This document shows positions 5,772-9,875 of a stretch of 9,875 bases of DNA, piece by piece (position 1 is the first letter of the stretch; the number at the start of each line of letters is the position of its first letter). Below the pieces are notes generated by a model, which searched no databases, had not been told where the DNA came from, and saw only the letters and a program-made list of their open reading frames with translations. Location: assembly GCA_002325605.1 (NCBI GenBank), contig DCSM01000159.1, positions 11,258 to 21,132 of the forward strand, written 5' to 3'. The translations under genes and the position numbers were made by a program. Source of the DNA: Chloroflexaceae bacterium UBA1466 (GTDB lineage Bacteria > Chloroflexota > Chloroflexia > Chloroflexales > Chloroflexaceae).

Positions 5772-8700
5772 CTAACGCATGATCAGGGGCAAGAAAACTT
5801 GCTGCGGGCTTGAGGCAGGAAGCGCTGTGGGTTGCTCCGTCGCCGTCAGCACAGGCGTGTTTGTCGGCACAGGCGTGGCAGTTTCGAGTTGTGCGGGGTC
5901 GGCGGGCGCAAGAGCCGCTGGCACAGCAGGCAGTTTTTGGTTCTCATTTGGCTCGCTGCCAATGGCTAAATTGGACTGGGAGCGAAGCGGTTTGGTTGAA
6001 TCAATCCCGCCCAAAGTTGCCTCACTCAAGGTTGCGCCTGGATTTATTTCGATTTGATAGCTGGCATCAGTATAACCGTAGATTTCCAATTGATAAATTC
6101 CATCAAATGGCGCAATGAAATCTACGGCATCGGTGCTTTCTCGCAAATTGCTATACCAAGGTGGTAAGCTGGCGGCAAAGTCTGGCGGCCAAAGGTAGAG
6201 ATCGGGATCACCGTTTAGGGGGCGCAACTGGGCTTTGAAACGCTGCCCCGCCTGCAAATTGTAACGATAGACTCGTGCTTGACCATGCTCTACCGCATCT
6301 TTGGGCTGCACGAAATTGATGAAAGCCTCTTGGGAAACAAGCGAAATGTTCCCCACCGCATCGGCGGCCCAAGCCTGGAGATATTTTACACCAGACGAAG
6401 GCAATAGTTTCCAGGCAACCCCATTTTGCGTGGTGGCATAATCAAGCCAAGGCGATTTTTGAGTAGAAACCCATTGATTGAGACTCTGGTTATATTCAAA
6501 TTCAATGAAGATAACGGACTTGGCACTTTGGCCATCATCATCAGAAGCTGTAACATTGAGCGTAACATTCTGGCTCGTGGTTGCAGCTGCTCCACCGTTG
6601 ATTTTGAAACTATCTACGTGAGGCGGTGTTTGGTCAATAACAGCTGGCAGAATTGTCAGGTTTTGACTAACCGTGTTATCAGTGGCGCTGGCATCCCCAA
6701 AAGTGTTGTCGGGGTCAAGAACCGCATAAAGGGGATAGTTGCCAGCCTTCGGGGGTGTCCATTGGATGGGCAAAGTATTTTCGCAACTATTGGGCGCAAG
6801 AGACGGAATCAAGCCATCGCCAAGGTATTGGCCACCTTGGTTTGGGTCGCCAAGGTAGAACGCAACTTCGACCTCACTGAAACTGAGTTGCCCATTTTGA
6901 CGACAAACCCGTAGCCCAAGCTTCGCTTTACTTTGCGCTCGCAGGGTCGGTGGCTCGCTCCAAAGGTCGCTATTGGTTGCGAACAGCAGATCGCTGGTAG
7001 GCTTTAAGACACGGTAGGCTTGCGGCAGAAATGCACTTTGCCCGTCAGGGTTGAAGACGGTCAAGTCGTGGGAACCAAGGGCAAAAGTACCCGCCGGAAT
7101 AAGCACCCGGATTTGCGTTGTGGTTATCCAGGTGGTTGTCAGGACGGTGGTGTCAAGCTGGGCGATAGCTCCAGCCGCAAAATTTAGACCGTTGATACTA
7201 ATTTCGTTTGCTCTATCAGATCTGCCTTGCTCAGGACTAATTTTGATGAGGAAGAGGTCTTTGGTCTGCACTGTGAAAGCGGCGGGGAGGATGCCAACTG
7301 CGCCATCGGGGTTCGTAACCACCAGGTCATAGACTCCAGGCGACCAGCCTGCGGGAATGGTGACGCGCAATTGGGTTGAACTAAGGAAGGAGAGGTCGGT
7401 GAGCAAGCTATTATTTAGGGCAACGGTTGGCTTCGCAACGAAGTTTTTGCCAAAGATGGTAAGACTTAGGGCTTGATCATTCCAACCCTCAACAAGATCA
7501 ACATTCAGCACCATAGGGGCTGGCAAAGATAAAGATGTTGAGGTAGGGGAAACCATTGGTGACCAAGTGGACAGAGGCGAAGCACTTGGGTTTGGGGTGC
7601 GGGTGCGCGTAAGAGTTGCTCCGCCAGCCGTTGCGGTTCTCTCAGACTTATTAAGTGTTGCTGTGGGGGTTGCTGAAGCAGTTTTTATATTACCTGGCGT
7701 GGGAGTCTTGGTCCGGGTTGGGCGCGGCGTGTTCGTCATTGTCGGTTTTACGGTCAACGTAGCTATGGCAGAGGTCCCGCTGGGCGCGGAAGGATTCGAA
7801 ACACTCGTTGCTCCTGAAGAAGGGGTTAGCGAGGGAGAAAGAGAAGAATTACTCGTTGAAGCGGGGGAAGGCGTAGCCGCAGAAGGGGAAGTCCTTCCCC
7901 CAGGAGTGGGCGTAGAAGTTGGGGAAGGAGGAACGGGAGGCGCGGTGATCACAACGTTGGTGTTTGCGGTCAAAGGGGCTCCGCCATTGCGGGCCGTGAC
8001 CTTGGCCGTAAAATTGCCTGCCGCAGCATACTGATGCGTAACGCTCTGACCCGCGACGGGTTCTGTCCCATCACCAAAATCCCAAAGGTAGGTAACCTTA
8101 TCACCCGCCGTAATGGAGGCATTAAAGGAGGTTGGGTTGCCTAATGTGGTTGGCCCATTGTTCGTTGCCGCTAAATCTGCAATTGGCGCATTGATCGTAA
8201 GGCTTGTTTCAGCGCTGCTAGGGCTGCCTCCATTCTGGGCCGTAACTTTGGCCGTAAAATTGCCTGCTACAGCATACTTGTGGGTAACATTTTGTCCCGC
8301 AACCGTTGCACTCCCATCGCCGAAATCCCAAAGGTAGGTAACATTCTCGCCCGTCGTGAGAGTCGCTGAGAAGAAGACCGTATTCCCTGGGACACTTGCG
8401 CCACTTGTGGTAGCCACCAGGCCCGTGATTGGATTATTGACAATCACCGAGGTTTGAGCGGTGACGGGGCTTCCCCCGCCGTTTTGGGCCGTGACTTTGG
8501 CCGTAAAATTGCCTGCCGCAGTATACTTATGGGTAACATTCTGGCCCGCGCCAGTTGCGCTCCCATCGCCAAAATCCCAAGTATAAACAACATTATCCCC
8601 ACTACTAACCGTTGCTGTCAGATAAATTGTTTTGTTTAAGACAGTTTGCCCACTGTTAGTCGCGGTTAAACCAGCAATGGCTTTATTGACCACAACGGTT

Positions 8701-9875
8701 GTCTGAGCGGTCAGCGAGTTTCCTGCATTGCTGGCCGTAACTTTGGCCGTGAATGTGCCAGAACCTAAATATTTATACGAGACATTTTGCCCAGTTTTGG
8801 TTGCCGATCCATCGCCAAAATCCCAAACATAGGTTGGGCTATCTCCGCCAGTGACTGTAGCTGAGAAAGCGGTGTTGCTCCCCAAGAGAACGGGGCTGCT
8901 ATTGGCCGCGCTGAGGCCCGCAATGGGTTCAACAATCGTAACACTGGCAGTATTGGTCTGCGTGCTTGCGCTATTGCTTGCTGTAACACTAACGTTATAT
9001 GCCCCACCAGAAGCGTAAGTATGCGGGACAACGGCTCCTGTTATCCCCGTCGCACCATCCCCAAAATCCCAAGTATAGACTACGCCTGCCGAATTGACCG
9101 TGGCCGTGAAGACCGTCGGGCTGCCAAGAGCGTAGCCTGAGCTACTGATGGTCGGGGAAGTGGTGAAGGGAAGCTGGGCTGGCGGATCAACGGTGATTTT
9201 AAGATCTCGATAATTACCTTCAATAATCTTTTTAGCAGTGGCAAAATCGGTTGTTTCCGCAAAGCCCAGGGTGAAATGCTGGTTATTGGCTGTCATATAG
9301 CGCGTCGTCGCACCAGAAGCAGTACCACCATAGCGCCCAAAGCCAAAAATAGCCATTCCTTTGGTTGAATCAGTCGCACTGGAACCAGCACTGTAGTAGC
9401 CATCTACGATATTATCATCTTCATGATGGGCAAGGAAGAAGACGCGGTTGAGTCCACTCCCAGTTGCTGGCTTATCGCCAAAATAGACCCACTGCGGTTG
9501 AAGACCATTCGGCTCCCGCCACCCATTACCATTGGAGGCATTCAACTTAGTGCCAGCAGGAGTCATATAATAATCTAAGAAGGTAGTAGCGCCACTCACA
9601 TCAAGTCCCCCTCCTGGCTGCCCTTCGTAGAGAAACCAATAGGATGTTGCGCCAGATTTAGTCAAAGTCATTTTGGCGTAGGTAGGGTAAAATTCCCAAA
9701 TTCCCGCATACCCCGTAGCGGTTTTATCGTTTGTTTCGGAGGAAATAGAGGCTTTAAGAGGATAACTTCCTACCACAGCTGTACTTGTGGAGCCTTTCTT
9801 TCCTGATGCGGGGATATTATCCTGGTAGCCTGGGTGGGCCCATTCGCCCATATTGGGAACCCCTCGATATGCACC
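5772..9875 (-). CDS. Large secreted modular protein with five PKD domains, N-terminus missing
   Basis: The frame is open to the right edge; eight further codons (GAYRGVPN) precede the first visible ATG at 9851, so the true start and export signal lie outside. Residues are numbered from that ATG, to 1359. Residues 1-222 are an aromatic- and glycine-rich domain I cannot name, with YWFLYEGQPGG (71-81), WVYFGDKP (121-128) and FFLAHHEDDN (138-147). Five PKD domains follow (about 229-636), each with WDFGDG at 261, 343, 425, 508 and 590. A Ser/Thr/Pro-rich linker spans 638-779. Two TIG/IPT-like domains (780-861, 865-949) each carry an NPDG motif. Then come a CARDB-like domain (952-1068, two cysteines), an Ig-like domain (1072-1180) and a PPC-like domain (1181-1271). 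A second Thr/Pro-rich spacer ends in QQVFLPLIMR. PKD, TIG and PPC modules are typical of extracellular proteins that bind polymers or cells. No catalytic motif is recognised, so the role is probably adhesion or substrate binding. Confidence 0.85.
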   Translation of the reverse strand, partial: GAYRGVPNMGEWAHPGYQDNIPASGKKGSTSTAVVGSYPLKASISSETNDKTATGYAGIWEFYPTYAKMTLTKSGATSYWFLYEGQPGGGLDVSGATTFLDYYMTPAGTKLNASNGNGWREPNGLQPQWVYFGDKPATGSGLNRVFFLAHHEDDNIVDGYYSAGSSATDSTKGMAIFGFGRYGGTASGATTRYMTANNQHFTLGFAETTDFATAKKIIEGNYRDLKITVDPPAQLPFTTSPTISSSGYALGSPTVFTATVNSAGVVYTWDFGDGATGITGAVVPHTYASGGAYNVSVTASNSASTQTNTASVTIVEPIAGLSAANSSPVLLGSNTAFSATVTGGDSPTYVWDFGDGSATKTGQNVSYKYLGSGTFTAKVTASNAGNSLTAQTTVVVNKAIAGLTATNSGQTVLNKTIYLTATVSSGDNVVYTWDFGDGSATGAGQNVTHKYTAAGNFTAKVTAQNGGGSPVTAQTSVIVNNPITGLVATTSGASVPGNTVFFSATLTTGENVTYLWDFGDGSATVAGQNVTHKYAVAGNFTAKVTAQNGGSPSSAETSLTINAPIADLAATNNGPTTLGNPTSFNASITAGDKVTYLWDFGDGTEPVAGQSVTHQYAAAGNFTAKVTARNGGAPLTANTNVVITAPPVPPSPTSTPTPGGRTSPSAATPSPASTSNSSLSPSLTPSSGATSVSNPSAPSGTSAIATLTVKPTMTNTPRPTRTKTPTPGNIKTASATPTATLNKSERTATAGGATLTRTRTPNPSASPLSTWSPMVSPTSTSLSLPAPMVLNVDLVEGWNDQALSLTIFGKNFVAKPTVALNNSLLTDLSFLSSTQLRVTIPAGWSPGVYDLVVTNPDGAVGILPAAFTVQTKDLFLIKISPEQGRSDRANEISINGLNFAAGAIAQLDTTVLTTTWITTTQIRVLIPAGTFALGSHDLTVFNPDGQSAFLPQAYRVLKPTSDLLFATNSDLWSEPPTLRAQSKAKLGLRVCRQNGQLSFSEVEVAFYLGDPNQGGQYLGDGLIPSLAPNSCENTLPIQWTPPKAGNYPLYAVLDPDNTFGDASATDNTVSQNLTILPAVIDQTPPHVDSFKINGGAAATTSQNVTLNVTASDDDGQSAKSVIFIEFEYNQSLNQWVSTQKSPWLDYATTQNGVAWKLLPSSGVKYLQAWAADAVGNISLVSQEAFINFVQPKDAVEHGQARVYRYNLQAGQRFKAQLRPLNGDPDLYLWPPDFAASLPPWYSNLRESTDAVDFIAPFDGIYQLEIYGYTDASYQIEINPGATLSEATLGGIDSTKPLRSQSNLAIGSEPNENQKLPAVPAALAPADPAQLETATPVPTNTPVLTATEQPTALPASSPQQVFLPLIMR
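5775..5801 (-). other. C-terminal FLPLIMR tail, possible surface-sorting signal
   Basis: The last nine residues are QVFLPLIMR. Before them is a Thr/Pro/Ala-rich spacer (about 1306-1350) with TPVPTNTPV and similar short motifs. The tail is a short hydrophobic patch closed by one basic residue at the very end. It is not an LPxTG signal, because no 15-20 residue membrane helix follows. From memory, similar endings of the type (Y/F)LPL(V/I)xR recur on exported Chloroflexota proteins. A sorting or anchoring role is inference. Confidence 0.45.
7515..7940 (-). other. Ser/Thr/Pro-rich low-complexity linker region of the PKD protein
   Basis: This stretch encodes about 142 residues made mostly of Ser, Thr, Pro, Ala and Gly, with recurrent TPTPG, TKTPTP and TPNPS motifs. 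It separates the PKD array from the TIG domains. Such linkers are usually extended and are often O-glycosylated in secreted proteins; glycosylation here is not shown by the sequence. The same base bias produces a long open frame on the opposite strand, which I regard as an artefact. Confidence 0.75.
7944..9167 (-). repeat. Five tandem PKD-coding repeats, period 246-249 bp
   Basis: Five copies of a PKD module lie head to tail. Equivalent points on the plus strand (a gggccgtgac-like segment) occur at 7991, 8237, 8486, 8732 and 8978, so the period is 246, 249, 246 and 246 bp. The three copies nearest the linker are very similar even at DNA level. For example, TTGGCCGTAAAATTGCCTG recurs unchanged at about 8003, 8249 and 8498. 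The two copies nearest the N-terminus have diverged. This gradient suggests recent duplication at the linker side. Confidence 0.85.

Noticed and set aside
5775..5801. Reading FLPLIMR as a sortase LPxTG-type signal
   Set aside because: There is no Thr-Gly, no hydrophobic transmembrane stretch and no charged tail after it; the protein ends four residues after the LPL.
7567..8034. 155-codon plus-strand open frame rich in Val, Gly and Glu
   Set aside because: It is the complement of the Ser/Thr/Pro-rich linker and the end of the last PKD domain; its repetitive composition simply mirrors that bias, and no start signals support it.
7944..9167. Regularly spaced repeats considered as a CRISPR-like array
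   Set aside because: The period is about 246 bp, the repeats are protein-coding in one frame, and each encodes a PKD domain with WDFGDG.
9849..9851. ATG at 9851 as the start of the PKD protein
   Set aside because: The frame stays open to the window edge with plausible residues (GAYRGVPN) before it. There is no signal peptide after this ATG, although the protein is clearly of extracellular type.

Overview
The window looks like a piece of a bacterial chromosome, most probably from the phylum Chloroflexota (Herpetosiphon/Chloroflexus-like). I infer this mainly from the large secreted protein on the right. It has tandem PKD domains, a Thr/Pro-rich linker, TIG, CARDB-like and PPC-like modules, and a C-terminus ending in QQVFLPLIMR, a style I associate with exported Chloroflexota proteins. 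The lineage is an inference and no marker gene in the window settles it. No RNA gene, insertion sequence, CRISPR array or phage gene is visible.

Layout from left to right. (1) Positions 2-484, + strand: the 3' part of an AT-rich gene for an unrecognised multi-pass membrane protein, cut by the left edge. Its stop codon overlaps that of the convergent nadE in a shared TTAA. (2) Positions 481-3057, - strand: a two-gene operon, nrtR-like (Nudix domain plus winged helix) followed after 2 spacer bases by nadE (glutamine-dependent NAD+ synthase). (3) Positions 3058-3264: a 207-bp divergent regulatory region. It holds a strong minus-strand promoter (TTGACA-17-TATACT) whose -10 box and predicted start lie in a near-perfect 25-bp palindrome, the candidate NrtR operator. 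It also holds a plus-strand promoter (TTGACA-17-CACAAT). (4) Positions 3265-5674, + strand: rmlD-like dTDP-4-dehydrorhamnose reductase, then a ComEC/Rec2-family DNA-uptake channel that lacks the usual C-terminal metallo-beta-lactamase domain. (5) Positions 5701-5744: a hairpin flanked by A and T runs that can terminate transcription from both sides. (6) Positions 5772-9875, - strand: the modular secreted PKD protein, cut by the right edge so that its N-terminus and signal peptide are missing.

The clearest functional unit is nrtR-nadE. The regulator probably senses an NAD-derived metabolite such as ADP-ribose and controls its own promoter and, through it, the last step of NAD+ synthesis. rmlD (nucleotide-sugar reduction) and comEC (DNA uptake) are spaced like an operon but share no obvious pathway. 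The PKD protein is probably a cell-surface or secreted adhesive or polymer-binding protein. The points most worth a second look are its C-terminal tail and its unassigned N-terminal domain.
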